Positions 25,040 through 33,652 of a stretch of DNA of 33,984 nt are shown piece after piece; the first letter of the stretch is position 1, and the number at the start of each line of letters is the position of its first letter. This DNA comes from Candidatus Hydrogenedentota bacterium (GTDB lineage Bacteria; Hydrogenedentota; Hydrogenedentia; Hydrogenedentales; SLHB01), in contig JAIBAQ010000053.1 in NCBI GenBank assembly GCA_019695095.1, positions 1 through 33,984 on the forward strand. Reading direction: 5' to 3'. Made by a program: the position numbers and the translations under genes. Under the pieces are notes generated by a model. It had not been told where the DNA came from, searched no databases, and saw only the letters and a list, made by a program, of their open reading frames with translations.

Positions 25040-25226
25040 GTCCGCAATTTGTACCGGCGCGATTGAGCGCCGGCGCAAATTGCTCACGTACAAGACTTTG
25101 AGGCTATGCCATGAGGATTTCTCGCGAACACACTCTGTTCTCGGAGAACCGCCTCAACTTAGACCGCAAGTCGTGCGAACGTACTGGTTACGAGATGGGT
25201 CCAAGTGTGTTCGTGAGAAATCCGGA
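25040..25226 (+). repeat. Best-preserved copy of the 185-bp structured element
   Basis: The first part (25040-25103) is the hairpin unit shared with 20334-20397. The second part is bounded by a 20-bp inverted repeat with one mismatch (25115-25134 and 25204-25223). The outer ends resemble one another in inverse orientation (GTCCGCAATTT and AAATCCGGAC). It has no coding capacity of its own. Confidence 0.85.
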
Positions 25227-25322
25227 CTAGGCGGAGTCTGTTCGATCGGCCGTGGAGCGGATCTTCCACAGGTACTCTGCCGGTTTGCAAAGGGTCCCAT
25301 TGGGACCAAGAGGTTCCTCACC

Positions 25323-25727
25323 ATGATTATGTTATCGAATCGCCCGCGATATGCCGTTTTGATTGGACTGCTGACTGCAGTCTGTGCGGTCTGGGCGTTT
25401 GCTGTCGCAGATGCTTTTGTAGGAGATCGCGAGCTGGAAAAGGTGGCCCAAAGCCGGATCCAGGAATGCCGCGATTTTGTGAAGAAATACCCGCGCAGCG
25501 CGATTGCCACCGATATCACCACGGCTCACGAGTACTTGCTGTTTGGCGACCGAACGGGCAAGGTTCGTATCTACACCAAGTACCGCGAATTCGATGGGCG
25601 TAACATTTACTCCGTCATCGACTACTTTTATGAAGAACGTGGAGACAGATGGGTACAGACGGAGAGTGCCAGCCTGCCGTCCACGTACCTCAAACAAGCA
25701 AAACGCGCGTTCGGCGACGAACTGTAA
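25323..25727 (+). CDS. Small exported or membrane-anchored protein of unknown function
   Basis: I do not recognise this 134-residue protein. It begins with a short basic segment and a hydrophobic helix (about residues 10-30) that ends in VADAF, either a signal peptide or an N-terminal anchor. The remaining 100 residues are soluble, with KYPRSAIATDITTAHEYLLFGDRTGKVRIY suggesting a small alpha/beta domain. The ATG at 25323 has AAGAGG about 9 bases upstream; an in-frame ATG two codons later is possible. It stands alone downstream of the repeat region. Confidence 0.75.
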   Translation: MIMLSNRPRYAVLIGLLTAVCAVWAFAVADAFVGDRELEKVAQSRIQECRDFVKKYPRSAIATDITTAHEYLLFGDRTGKVRIYTKYREFDGRNIYSVIDYFYEERGDRWVQTESASLPSTYLKQAKRAFGDEL

Positions 25728-25959
25728 ACGAGAATTGGACGATCATTCCCGGGGCCCGTAGCGTGATAGCAGCCACCCCTTCCCGCGCGGGTCCCGGTTC
25801 TTTTTGTGCCGCTGTCCGCATTCGGCGCGCGTAACATCACCTGTTTGTCATTGCTGTAATCCAGACCTCTGCGCTACCATGAACTCATGGTCGATCCTGG
25901 GACCTTGTATGCCGGGCCAAAGGGGGCAGCATGGTTGTATTCGCGATTTCAGGTAGCGC
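25728..25959. other. Intergenic spacer
   Basis: No gene is visible. A GC-rich palindromic stretch (CCCGCGCGGG, about 25784-25793) followed some bases later by TTCTTTTT could weakly terminate the upstream gene, but the T-run is not adjacent to the stem. Confidence 0.4.
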
Positions 25960-26775
25960 ATGCCAACGCAGAAACTGACATTCCTCGCCAAGCAGTTTCA
26001 CCACCGGGTGCCCTTCTCGTATCACCCCTGCGAAGAAGCGAAAGGAACCATCGGGTTTATCCACGGGTTCAGCGTGCCACCTTCGTACTACCAGTCCTTT
26101 CTCCAGCGGCTGGCCAAATCTTTTACTGTGGTCGCTCCCGAAGTGCCGGGGATCAACCGGTACTTTCCCCAGCCGACTTCCATCGACGAATACACCGACA
26201 TGTGCCTCGACTTCTTCGAAGAACTGCACTACTCCGACTGCAAAGGGTACGAAGTGATCAAGGGGTTCGAACCCGAGTACTTGGTGGGGCACTCGCTTGG
26301 GGGCGCGATTGCGGTTGCCATGGCGGAAATGCTCAAGGTCAAAGCCGTCGTGGCTATCAACCCCGTCATGCCCGTCACTTACGGCCCTATTGAAATCGTC
26401 CGGCGCGGGCTGGGCGTCGGCGTCGATGCCATGGGCAAGAAACGCACCGGATTCCACCCCACGATGATCCCCGGCTACTTCGCCAACCTGGCCGTGGGGG
26501 TCCGCGCCGTGCCGCTGCTCCTCAACGACATCTGCCGTTACCGCTACGCCCACTCCGACGGCACCGCCATCAAGGTGAAGCAACCCACGCTAATCGTCTT
26601 CTCCAAGAAAGACCAACTCTTCGGCGCGAGTCTAACGGAAGAGACCCTTCGTCTCATTGACCGCACCTTCAAAGACTACGAACTCGTCCACAACGCCTAC
26701 CAACACGACTACCCCCTCGAACATCCCCAACACGCAGCCAAGACCGTATTGGATTGGCTCGAAGCGCGGGTGTGA
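25960..26775 (+). CDS. Alpha/beta-hydrolase fold protein
   Basis: This 271-residue protein has an intact catalytic triad. The nucleophile elbow is GHSLGG (110-115) with Ser112, the acid is Asp218 (VFSKKDQLF), and the base is His249 (AYQHDYPLEHP). The oxyanion region is FIHGFSVPP (33-41). The cap between residues 140 and 200 is large and partly hydrophobic, which suits a lipid or ester substrate. There is no signal peptide, so it acts in the cytoplasm. An AGGTAG ribosome-binding site precedes the ATG. It converges on the YbjN-like gene with a 63-bp gap. Confidence 0.92.
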   Translation: MPTQKLTFLAKQFHHRVPFSYHPCEEAKGTIGFIHGFSVPPSYYQSFLQRLAKSFTVVAPEVPGINRYFPQPTSIDEYTDMCLDFFEELHYSDCKGYEVIKGFEPEYLVGHSLGGAIAVAMAEMLKVKAVVAINPVMPVTYGPIEIVRRGLGVGVDAMGKKRTGFHPTMIPGYFANLAVGVRAVPLLLNDICRYRYAHSDGTAIKVKQPTLIVFSKKDQLFGASLTEETLRLIDRTFKDYELVHNAYQHDYPLEHPQHAAKTVLDWLEARV

Positions 26776-26838
26776 TCGCTTTGGGTGAATCCCTGTCTTC
26801 GGTGGATTCTCCGCCCCGGGCGGCTTCCTGAAGTACCT

Positions 26839-27339
26839 CTAAAACACGTCTTTCGACGTCAGTTCCTTCTCGAGCTCGTCTGCCGTCTCGGTGACTGCCT
26901 TAATCGCCGTAAGCAGCGTCCCGCTATCGGTCTCTGCGGCGATTTGGGCCGAAAAGACGGCCACGTATTCATCACCCAGCTTCTGAGTCTGCCACGCCCC
27001 CAGCTTCACGGTGGCGTTTTGCTCCAGCAGCCGATTGGCAAGCTCCGCATTCATCGGCCGCTTGAACGTAAACGACGGCGATGCCACAACCCGAATCTCC
27101 AACCCGCTCAGATTCACCGTTGTCGATAGGGCATACACGTTCTGCGTGCGGCCTCCGCCCACGTCGTTCGTCATCTTGAAGTCCCCATCATCGTCGATCA
27201 GGTACGTCGCCCCCATATCCTTGAGCAGTTTCTCCACACGCGGGTCGCTCGCTTTCCTCTTCGCGCCCACCTGCGCCACTGCACACCACGCCATGACCAA
27301 TCCCAGCACCACGATTATCCCGACGACCTTCTTCGGCAT
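26839..27339 (-). CDS. Exported YbjN-like domain protein
   Basis: A signal peptide or N-terminal anchor (residues 1-24, ending near VAQVGA) on this 166-residue protein is followed by a compact alpha/beta domain. Its pattern (a short helix VEKLLKDMG, a strand with TYLIDDDGDFKM, then ELANRLLEQNATVKLGAWQ, and a final acidic helix) resembles the YbjN/type III chaperone-like fold. Its role is unknown. The ATG at 27339 follows a strong AAGAGGAGGA ribosome-binding site, which excludes the slightly longer in-frame start. The assignment to the YbjN-like fold is by pattern only. Confidence 0.8.
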   Translation of the reverse strand: MPKKVVGIIVVLGLVMAWCAVAQVGAKRKASDPRVEKLLKDMGATYLIDDDGDFKMTNDVGGGRTQNVYALSTTVNLSGLEIRVVASPSFTFKRPMNAELANRLLEQNATVKLGAWQTQKLGDEYVAVFSAQIAAETDSGTLLTAIKAVTETADELEKELTSKDVF

Positions 27340-27522
27340 AACAGAGTCCTCCTCTTGCGTCCCCAAGACGCTTCGCTATCGACGCCCCTTTACCGAACGC
27401 CCACACGTGAATCTGGCCCGCGTAACATCCTGCATGTACGCAATCTACTCCGGCGGTCCGTCGCACCATCTCGCCCACGAAAGAATCGTCGGGACATACT
27501 CCGGTATCCGGCCGGCCTATCG

Positions 27523-27831
27523 CTACCGCCCGCGTTGGTCGATTTTATCTTTCAAGGATAACAGCCTGATTCGGCTAATCAAGAAGATGACAGCGAACAA
27601 CACGAAATAGAGGACGATCCCTCCGGTTAGCCTTGAACCATCGATGAGCGCGAAGACGAGCCCAACGGCACATAGACATGCCGCCACCCCGCACACCGCG
27701 CTCCCAATCTCCAGTCTCTTGACGCGCCACACCTGAAAATCGGACGGTCGCAACGGATGCCCGCAGTGTGGACACGACTGCGCCAGCTCCGACACCTCAC
27801 CGTTGCATTCGGGACAACTCACCAGCGCCAT
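27523..27831 (-). CDS. Zinc-ribbon membrane protein
   Basis: The N-terminal zinc ribbon of this 102-residue protein has Cys6, Cys9, Cys20 and Cys23 (CPEC...CPHCGHPL). A short linker and two transmembrane helices (about 42-63 and 69-88) follow, with a basic tail. Such small proteins are common and mostly uncharacterised. The start at 27831 has GGGAGG nine bases upstream. An upstream in-frame start would add 22 residues without a better ribosome-binding site. The gene is on the same strand as the YbjN-like gene, 183 bp upstream of it. Confidence 0.85.
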   Translation of the reverse strand: MALVSCPECNGEVSELAQSCPHCGHPLRPSDFQVWRVKRLEIGSAVCGVAACLCAVGLVFALIDGSRLTGGIVLYFVLFAVIFLISRIRLLSLKDKIDQRGR

Positions 27832-27902
27832 GAACACATGCCTCCCACTACCCGGCTTGAAACGTCGGCCCCATCGGTCCCATACAGTAGACTTCACCAG
27901 AC

Positions 27903-27991
27903 TGTCATTCTGAGACCGCGTCAGGCGGACGAAAAATCTGGCTTGGAAAGAGATCTTTGTTGCCAGATCCTTCGCTTCGCTCAGGATGACA
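27903..27991. repeat. Palindromic repeat of the TGTCATTCTGAG type
   Basis: The outer arms TGTCATTCTGAG and CTCAGGATGACA and the inner arms AATCTGGC and GCCAGAT form a long imperfect hairpin of 89 bp. Very similar palindromes (TGTCATTCTGAGCG... with AGATCCTTCGCT...) occur between genes in many bacterial genomes. It lies in the 253-bp gap between the zinc-ribbon and thymidylate-synthase-like genes. Confidence 0.85.
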
Positions 27992-28084
27992 AACGGGCCG
28001 TTGACGTTGGGCGTGCGACAATCGGTCTATCACGATGCCCCCGTAACGTTCGGCCATTTCTTTCAGGCCGCTTCCCTGTTATCC

Positions 28085-29077
28085 CTACACCCGCCAAATA
28101 CCCGCTTCGATTTCCCGCGCCAGCGTCTTGACCATTTCGACGGCCTTTGGCGGGAACTTCCACTGTTCGACGTTGCGGTCCGAGATAAGGTTTAGCATCT
28201 GCGGCAGCACGAGCATTTCCGCCGCCATTTCGCTTGTGAGCGACCGCGCAATGTAGCTTTCTTCGTCGAAGGTCTCGAAGAAACTGCTCAGGCCCCGTTC
28301 CGCGTCGCCGCCCACCGCCGCGAAGTCTTGCCCATAGATGTGCATCGCGCCGCTGTAGTCCGCGTAACTGCCCACACGCACGGTCCGGCCTGTGCGGTCG
28401 CCGATCTGCTTCGCGAGCACCTGCTGCATGAATGTCAACGCGACCACATTATCCGGCCACGCCTTGTACAAATCCCGCGAACGCCACATGGTGTTCATGT
28501 TCAGCACGAGGTTGCCATCAGCATCTTCGGGGCACCGTAACTGCACTTCGCGCAGGCACGGCACGTCTTCCTTCAAGAACACGTCCAGGTCGGGCATCGC
28601 GGTCGTTGCAACCGCGCGCCGCGAATACGGTGTCTTTGCCACGCGCTCAACGGCCATCGCCATCTGATCCACCGTCGATCCGTCTGCCGCAGGGTGTGCG
28701 AACATCCGCTGGTGATACGTATACGGCCACTCCAGCGCGTCGAAATCGCCCGTGACCGCTTTCCGGAGTTTGTCAATGGGCACGACGTAGTGGTCTTTGA
28801 CGCCCATGATCTCCGCGATGTACACGCCGATTTCACAAAACGAAAGCGGAGGATAACGTGGCTCCGCGAAGGGGTCTTTCACTTCGATCAACACGCGCGC
28901 GTCGCGGCTGGGCGGATCGATGTATTCGCCCGCCGTATTCTTACGGTCGTACTCGGTTCGTATCGCGAGTCCCTGTTCCCAGACCGCTTTCATCGCGCGG
29001 AAATGTGCCTGTGGAATTGTCTCCGCTTCAATATGCAGTGTCGGAATGCGGCCACTGTTCGTGATCGTTGGTTTCAT
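28085..29077 (-). CDS. Divergent thymidylate-synthase-family protein
   Basis: This 330-residue protein keeps the ThyA active-site plan although overall similarity is low. TPYSRRAV (149-156) supplies the phosphate-binding arginines, Cys174 in DVPCLREVQLR is the nucleophile, RSRDLYKAWPDN (199-210) matches RSxDxxLGxPFN including Asp202 and Asn210, and HIYGQD (246-251) matches HIY. Asn210 at the position that distinguishes dUMP from dCMP enzymes favours a uracil nucleotide. The usual His after the catalytic Cys is Leu175. The start at 29077 follows GGGGGAG. Earlier in-frame codons overlap the kinase gene. The family includes archaeal thymidylate synthases and hydroxymethylases, so the exact reaction is uncertain. 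Confidence 0.85.
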   Translation of the reverse strand: MKPTITNSGRIPTLHIEAETIPQAHFRAMKAVWEQGLAIRTEYDRKNTAGEYIDPPSRDARVLIEVKDPFAEPRYPPLSFCEIGVYIAEIMGVKDHYVVPIDKLRKAVTGDFDALEWPYTYHQRMFAHPAADGSTVDQMAMAVERVAKTPYSRRAVATTAMPDLDVFLKEDVPCLREVQLRCPEDADGNLVLNMNTMWRSRDLYKAWPDNVVALTFMQQVLAKQIGDRTGRTVRVGSYADYSGAMHIYGQDFAAVGGDAERGLSSFFETFDEESYIARSLTSEMAAEMLVLPQMLNLISDRNVEQWKFPPKAVEMVKTLAREIEAGIWRV

Positions 29078-29180
29078 GTTCTGGCGACTCCCCCTGGAAT
29101 TCTCATTGCTTCCCTGGCGCCAGTATTCGGGCACAACACGGCGCAAGTCAATTCGATCAACTCGTCGCATCGCTGTTACC

Positions 29181-32100
29181 TCAATTCCCGTTCTCTTCCG
29201 GTGCATCCAGCGCATCGCGTACTGCGCGAAGAAGCGCCCCGCGTGAGTAGGGCTTTGTCACTAGACGCGTACCCGGGTCAAGTCGAAAGTTCTTGTGAAG
29301 CGAATCCGCGCTGTAACCGCTGCTGAACAGGAACCGTCCCTTCGGGTTGCGCTCCCGTATGCTTTGCATGGTTTGCTGGCCGCCCAGCCGCGGCATGATT
29401 ACATCGAGCATGACAAGATCAATGGCGGCTCCATGCTTCTGGTAGACTTGCAGGGCTTCCTCTCCGTCTCGCGCCAGCAATACGTTGTATCCAGCACCGC
29501 ACAGTATCCGGCGCACCAGCTTTCGCACATCCTCTTCGTCCTCAGCGAGGAGAATGGTCTCCGTGCCGCCGGGCGCCTCGACGTCAAATTCGAACAACGT
29601 TTCGGTCGATTCTACGGGAACGGAAGGCAGGTAAATTCTGAATGTGGACCCGGAGCCGGGTTCGCTGTTGACCAGGATATACCCGTTGTGCTGCCTTACG
29701 ATTCCGTACACGGTGGCCAGGCCAAGCCCCGTTCCGTGTCCGATGCCTTTCGTGGTGAAGAACGGCTCGAAGATTTGCGCCCGCGTGCTCTCATCCATGC
29801 CGCACCCTGTGTCGGACACAATCAGGACGTCATACGAACCCCGGGCAGGCTCTACGTCGTCGTTCATAGGAAGCTTGTCGACTTCGACATGCTCCGTTTC
29901 TATCAAAAGCCTGCCTCCGCCGGGCATGGCATCGCGGGCGTTCACGCAGAGATTCATCAATACCTGTTCGATCTGTCCCTTGTCCGCGAACACCGATTGG
30001 ATTGTGTTGGCGGGCTGGAATACCAGCTCGATGTGCTCGCCAATGATGCGTCGAATCATCTTCAGAACGCCCTCAACCAAATCGTTCAAGTCGAACGACA
30101 CGGGTTGGATGACCTGGCGTCTGCTGAACGCAAGCAATTGTCGGGTCAGGTCCGCTGCGCGTTGTGCAGCCTTGCGCACTTCAACCAGGTGGGCTACCTC
30201 GTACTTTCCTTTCTCGGTCTTGCTCTGCATCAAATCGACATTGCCAAGAATGACTTGAAGCAGATTATTGAAGTCATGGGCGACTCCTCCCGCGAGCTGT
30301 CCGATCGCCTCCATCTTCTGGGATTGTCTCAACTGCATTTCCAGTTTTGCGCGATGTTCATCAGCCTTCCTCCGGTCCGTCGTGTCGATAATGAACCCCT
30401 CAAGACCGATGACTTTGCCTCCTTGCACCACCGGACGTGCGGTGTACGTGTGATATCCAACCGAGCCATCGCGGCAGAGCCTTGAGTATTCGCCGTCAGG
30501 CACTGCATTCCCTGTGAGCAGTTGCTCTACCACGCGCTGTGCGGCAGGCAATTCCGCAGGAACCTGTGTAATGCTGTAATGCTTGCCGATTATGTCCTCG
30601 GGCACTTCGTAGCCATGCATCGTGAGCCAAGCCTTGTTGACATGCCTGAAACACCCGTCGCTATCGACAAAGAAATATCCGGCTTGCGTGTTGTCGACCA
30701 CCCCCCGGAACCGGGCCGCACTGTCGCGAAGCGCACTTAGGGCTTGTTGCCGCGCCGTAATGTCCTCCAGGCACAGCAGAACGTTACTTCCCGTCGACAC
30801 AGGAATGGGAGCGACCGACGCTAGAAAGACGAATTCGCGCGCGGAACCGTTACGCACGATCTCGGTGCGATATTCGATACCGCGGCTGCACTTCCCTGTA
30901 TCTCTGGCCTCTTCAACGGCAATTCGAATCGGGCAGTTGAGACATCGTGGACCGTGCCCGCAACCCTTCGGACTGTCCAGCGCCCTGACACACCCTATGA
31001 CACCACACGCACGCTCGTTACGGATAGCCTCCTCGGGAGACCCAACAAATTCCACAAACGCGCGATTGGCGAAAATAACTTGGCGGGAAGCGTCCAGCAT
31101 GCACATCATCGTTGGCGCGTTCTCATAGATAGCGCGCAGTTCGGACTCGCTTTTCTCGAGCGCAATCGCCGCCATCTTTCGCTCCGTAACATCGGCGAAT
31201 ATACACGCAAACTGATACAGCGCGGGACGAAATGCGGTAACCTCAAAATGCTTGTTCAGCTGGCTGGAATAGTGCTCGAAATGGACCGGTTCCCCCGTGA
31301 TCGCGACCCTGCCGTACGTCTCAATCCAGTACCGCTCCGTGCCCGGCATGATCTCCAGCACCGTCCGCCCCACAAGATCTTCCGCTTTCAACCCGGTCAT
31401 CCGCTCGAACGCTGGATTGACGGCAAGGTACCGGTAATCCACCGGCTCTCCGTCTTCGCCACAGATGATCTCATGCAGCGCAAACCCATTTAGCATTTCG
31501 CTGAAAAGCACCCGGTAGTCACGTTCCGCCTTGCGGTGTGCCGTGATGTCCCGCATCAGACACAGAACCGACTGCACTTCCCCGCGTGAGTCCCGCTCCG
31601 GAATGACACGCAGGTTGTATGTGGACAGTCCATTCGGACCTTTCTTCAGATACTCGGTCTCCAATGTGGTCACACTTTGAAAGACATGGTGGATCGCGTC
31701 TTCAAATTGCTCGCACAGGTCTGCGTCACATCCCAACTCCCGGAATGACTTGCCGAGCAAGTGGGTAGCCTCGATTCCGTATAGTTCCCGAACCTTGTGC
31801 GAGGCAAAGAGGTGACGCCCGTCGTGATCGAATCGAACCACGACGTCAGGCAGGGTCTCAATCAGTGCCAGATGCACTTCTTCGCTGGCGCGCAGAGACT
31901 CTACCGCGCGTTTTCGATCCGTTATGTCGTGACAACTGACCCGAAGGCCAAGGGGCTTTCCGGTCTCATCAAAGATGGACCGCCACGATGCTGACATCCA
32001 GTAAGGCGTGCCATTCTTGTGAATACAGCGAAACTCAAAGTCACTGCCTGACTCACCGCTGATGGCCTTTGCGAAGTAATGTCTGAACTTCTCGCGTTCT

Positions 32101-33605
32101 TCTTCGGCTATCAAAACCGACACCATGTCCGGCATCGCCTTGATCTCATCAACCGAATACCCCGTGATACGTTCCGCCGCCGGATTAATCCAAATAAGGC
32201 TGCCGTCCGGACCAAACCACGTTTCCAGATTAACCGTGTGGTTCGCGATGGCCCGGAAACGCTCTTCACTCTGACGCCGCAATTCTTCGGACTGCTTGCG
32301 CTCCGTGATATCCACCATGAGGGTCAGGAAGTACTGCTGTCCGTGAATAGAGACAATGTCGCCCGAAAAGAGCCCGTCTAGCATGCGACCGTCTTTGCAT
32401 CGCACTCGAAGCTCCACGTCATCAATCCGCCCGCGCGCGAGCAGCGTGTCGCCCGCAGCCTTTTGCAGCTCCTCTAGCTCGAACAGGCAGAGTTCCTCGA
32501 CACTCTTACCAATCACTTCATCCCGCGTGTACCCCAGGACTTGCAGAAAGGTGTCATTGACGTCAAAGAACCTCCGGTCCGGCAGCGAAGACAGGGCCAG
32601 CAGGGCTGGATTGCTGCGAAACAACCGCTCAAATCGCTCCTGCGCCTCGATTTCCGGTGTCAGGTCCTTGCTCAGACCAAAGAAGCAGTCCTGACCGTTC
32701 CACGTGCCGGGCCACGCCCGCGTCTCCACGGCAATCCGCGTACCATCCTTCGCTTGCAAGGGCAGGGTACAAATGCCGCTTCTCTTCGGAATCATAGCCG
32801 CCAATACACCCTCAGCTTGGTCCCGCATCTCACGGGGATGCAGGTCGAGCAGATGCATTGTCGCCAGTTCCGCCTCGGAGTAGCCGAGCGCACGACAAAG
32901 GCTTCTGTTGCCGAAGAGGATGCGGCCCTCCACGGTTGCCACAACAATAAAGTCGGTTATGCTCTCAAAGAACGCGCGGAAGTTCGCTTCGCTTTCAAGA
33001 AGCGCCAGTTCCGTGCGCTTGCGGTCGGTAATGTCCACGTGAGCGCCGCATGATCGAATTGGATGCCCTGCATCATCGCGAGTAATGGTCGACTGAGCCA
33101 GAATCCAGCGATACGAACCGTCCTTGTGTCGCATCCGGAACTCGACCTGATAGAACGAACAGTGCTCTGCATGCGCTTTCTGAATGGCGCGCAAGGTGGG
33201 TTCAACGTCGTCGGGGTGCAGCCGGTTCTGCCACTCCTCAAATTCGTTCGGAATCTCGTGGTCCTGATACCCCAGCTGTTTCTTCCACTCCGGCGAATAG
33301 TAGACCTTATTCGAAGCAATGTCCCATTCCCAGAGGCCAACGCGTCCCGCGCTGACCGCCGTTTCCAGCTTCTGTGAAAGCGCTTGCAGTTCCTTCTCAG
33401 TTTGTAACTTCTCCATGTAGCTCCCCGATTCCCCCCCTAACTCGCTCTCGGACGACCGCATCCCTCTACTCGAATTCTGACTAAGAGACTCCGGGAGGGA
33501 TCGTCGCGCTCTTTTTCGTCTCTGCAGTAACAATGCGGACAGTATCCCGGAACCTCCAACGACGGTCACAGCCAGCAATGCGACCATGAGCGCTGCGTCC
33601 GGCAT
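29181..33605 (-). CDS. Hybrid histidine kinase with eight PAS-like modules and a receiver
   Basis: This 1474-residue sensor kinase has a single N-terminal membrane helix (about 5-27). Eight consecutive PAS-like modules begin near 80, 203, 325, 447, 574, 697, 821 and 962, most ending in D(I/V)T(D/E)RK-type linkers. The seventh carries a cysteine cluster (Cys872, 882, 888 and 891). The HisKA helix has GGVAHDFNN with His1110. The HATPase domain follows (N-box NLCVNARDAM, G-boxes DTGCGM and HGTGLGLATVYGI). A C-terminal receiver (1350-1470) has Asp1401 and Lys1451. The intramolecular receiver suggests a phosphorelay or a feedback role. GGGGAGGA lies 8 bases before the ATG. It is 47 bp downstream of a response-regulator gene. 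Confidence 0.95.
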   Translation of the reverse strand: MPDAALMVALLAVTVVGGSGILSALLLQRRKRARRSLPESLSQNSSRGMRSSESELGGESGSYMEKLQTEKELQALSQKLETAVSAGRVGLWEWDIASNKVYYSPEWKKQLGYQDHEIPNEFEEWQNRLHPDDVEPTLRAIQKAHAEHCSFYQVEFRMRHKDGSYRWILAQSTITRDDAGHPIRSCGAHVDITDRKRTELALLESEANFRAFFESITDFIVVATVEGRILFGNRSLCRALGYSEAELATMHLLDLHPREMRDQAEGVLAAMIPKRSGICTLPLQAKDGTRIAVETRAWPGTWNGQDCFFGLSKDLTPEIEAQERFERLFRSNPALLALSSLPDRRFFDVNDTFLQVLGYTRDEVIGKSVEELCLFELEELQKAAGDTLLARGRIDDVELRVRCKDGRMLDGLFSGDIVSIHGQQYFLTLMVDITERKQSEELRRQSEERFRAIANHTVNLETWFGPDGSLIWINPAAERITGYSVDEIKAMPDMVSVLIAEEEREKFRHYFAKAISGESGSDFEFRCIHKNGTPYWMSASWRSIFDETGKPLGLRVSCHDITDRKRAVESLRASEEVHLALIETLPDVVVRFDHDGRHLFASHKVRELYGIEATHLLGKSFRELGCDADLCEQFEDAIHHVFQSVTTLETEYLKKGPNGLSTYNLRVIPERDSRGEVQSVLCLMRDITAHRKAERDYRVLFSEMLNGFALHEIICGEDGEPVDYRYLAVNPAFERMTGLKAEDLVGRTVLEIMPGTERYWIETYGRVAITGEPVHFEHYSSQLNKHFEVTAFRPALYQFACIFADVTERKMAAIALEKSESELRAIYENAPTMMCMLDASRQVIFANRAFVEFVGSPEEAIRNERACGVIGCVRALDSPKGCGHGPRCLNCPIRIAVEEARDTGKCSRGIEYRTEIVRNGSAREFVFLASVAPIPVSTGSNVLLCLEDITARQQALSALRDSAARFRGVVDNTQAGYFFVDSDGCFRHVNKAWLTMHGYEVPEDIIGKHYSITQVPAELPAAQRVVEQLLTGNAVPDGEYSRLCRDGSVGYHTYTARPVVQGGKVIGLEGFIIDTTDRRKADEHRAKLEMQLRQSQKMEAIGQLAGGVAHDFNNLLQVILGNVDLMQSKTEKGKYEVAHLVEVRKAAQRAADLTRQLLAFSRRQVIQPVSFDLNDLVEGVLKMIRRIIGEHIELVFQPANTIQSVFADKGQIEQVLMNLCVNARDAMPGGGRLLIETEHVEVDKLPMNDDVEPARGSYDVLIVSDTGCGMDESTRAQIFEPFFTTKGIGHGTGLGLATVYGIVRQHNGYILVNSEPGSGSTFRIYLPSVPVESTETLFEFDVEAPGGTETILLAEDEEDVRKLVRRILCGAGYNVLLARDGEEALQVYQKHGAAIDLVMLDVIMPRLGGQQTMQSIRERNPKGRFLFSSGYSADSLHKNFRLDPGTRLVTKPYSRGALLRAVRDALDAPEENGN

Positions 33606-33652
33606 CGATTCAGTCCTCCCCGATCTCGAATCGTCTTGGGTTCCGCGTCAAG

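Larger units (their letters stand above)
24490..25322. other. Repeat-rich intergenic region
   Basis: There is no convincing gene in these 833 bp. An open frame from 24948 runs through repeat sequence before it reaches the exported protein start at 25323. The region holds two colinear copies of a roughly 185-bp element, an inverted repeat GGCGGCTAT (24745-24753) with ATAGCCGCC (24783-24791), an AT-rich promoter-like stretch, and a hairpin in which GCGCACTCACG pairs with CGTGAGCGC around 24954-24980. Confidence 0.65.

Noticed and set aside
24541-25226. CRISPR array
   Set aside because: There are only two long, diverged copies with no short regular repeats or spacers and no cas genes.
24948-25322. 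N-terminal extension of the small exported protein
   Set aside because: The extension translates the repeat element and would bury the hydrophobic signal region; the ATG at 25323 has its own ribosome-binding site.
29295-30485. 396-residue plus-strand open frame opposite the histidine kinase
   Set aside because: It overlaps the HisKA, ATPase and receiver domains of a fully motif-supported kinase and has no motif of its own.
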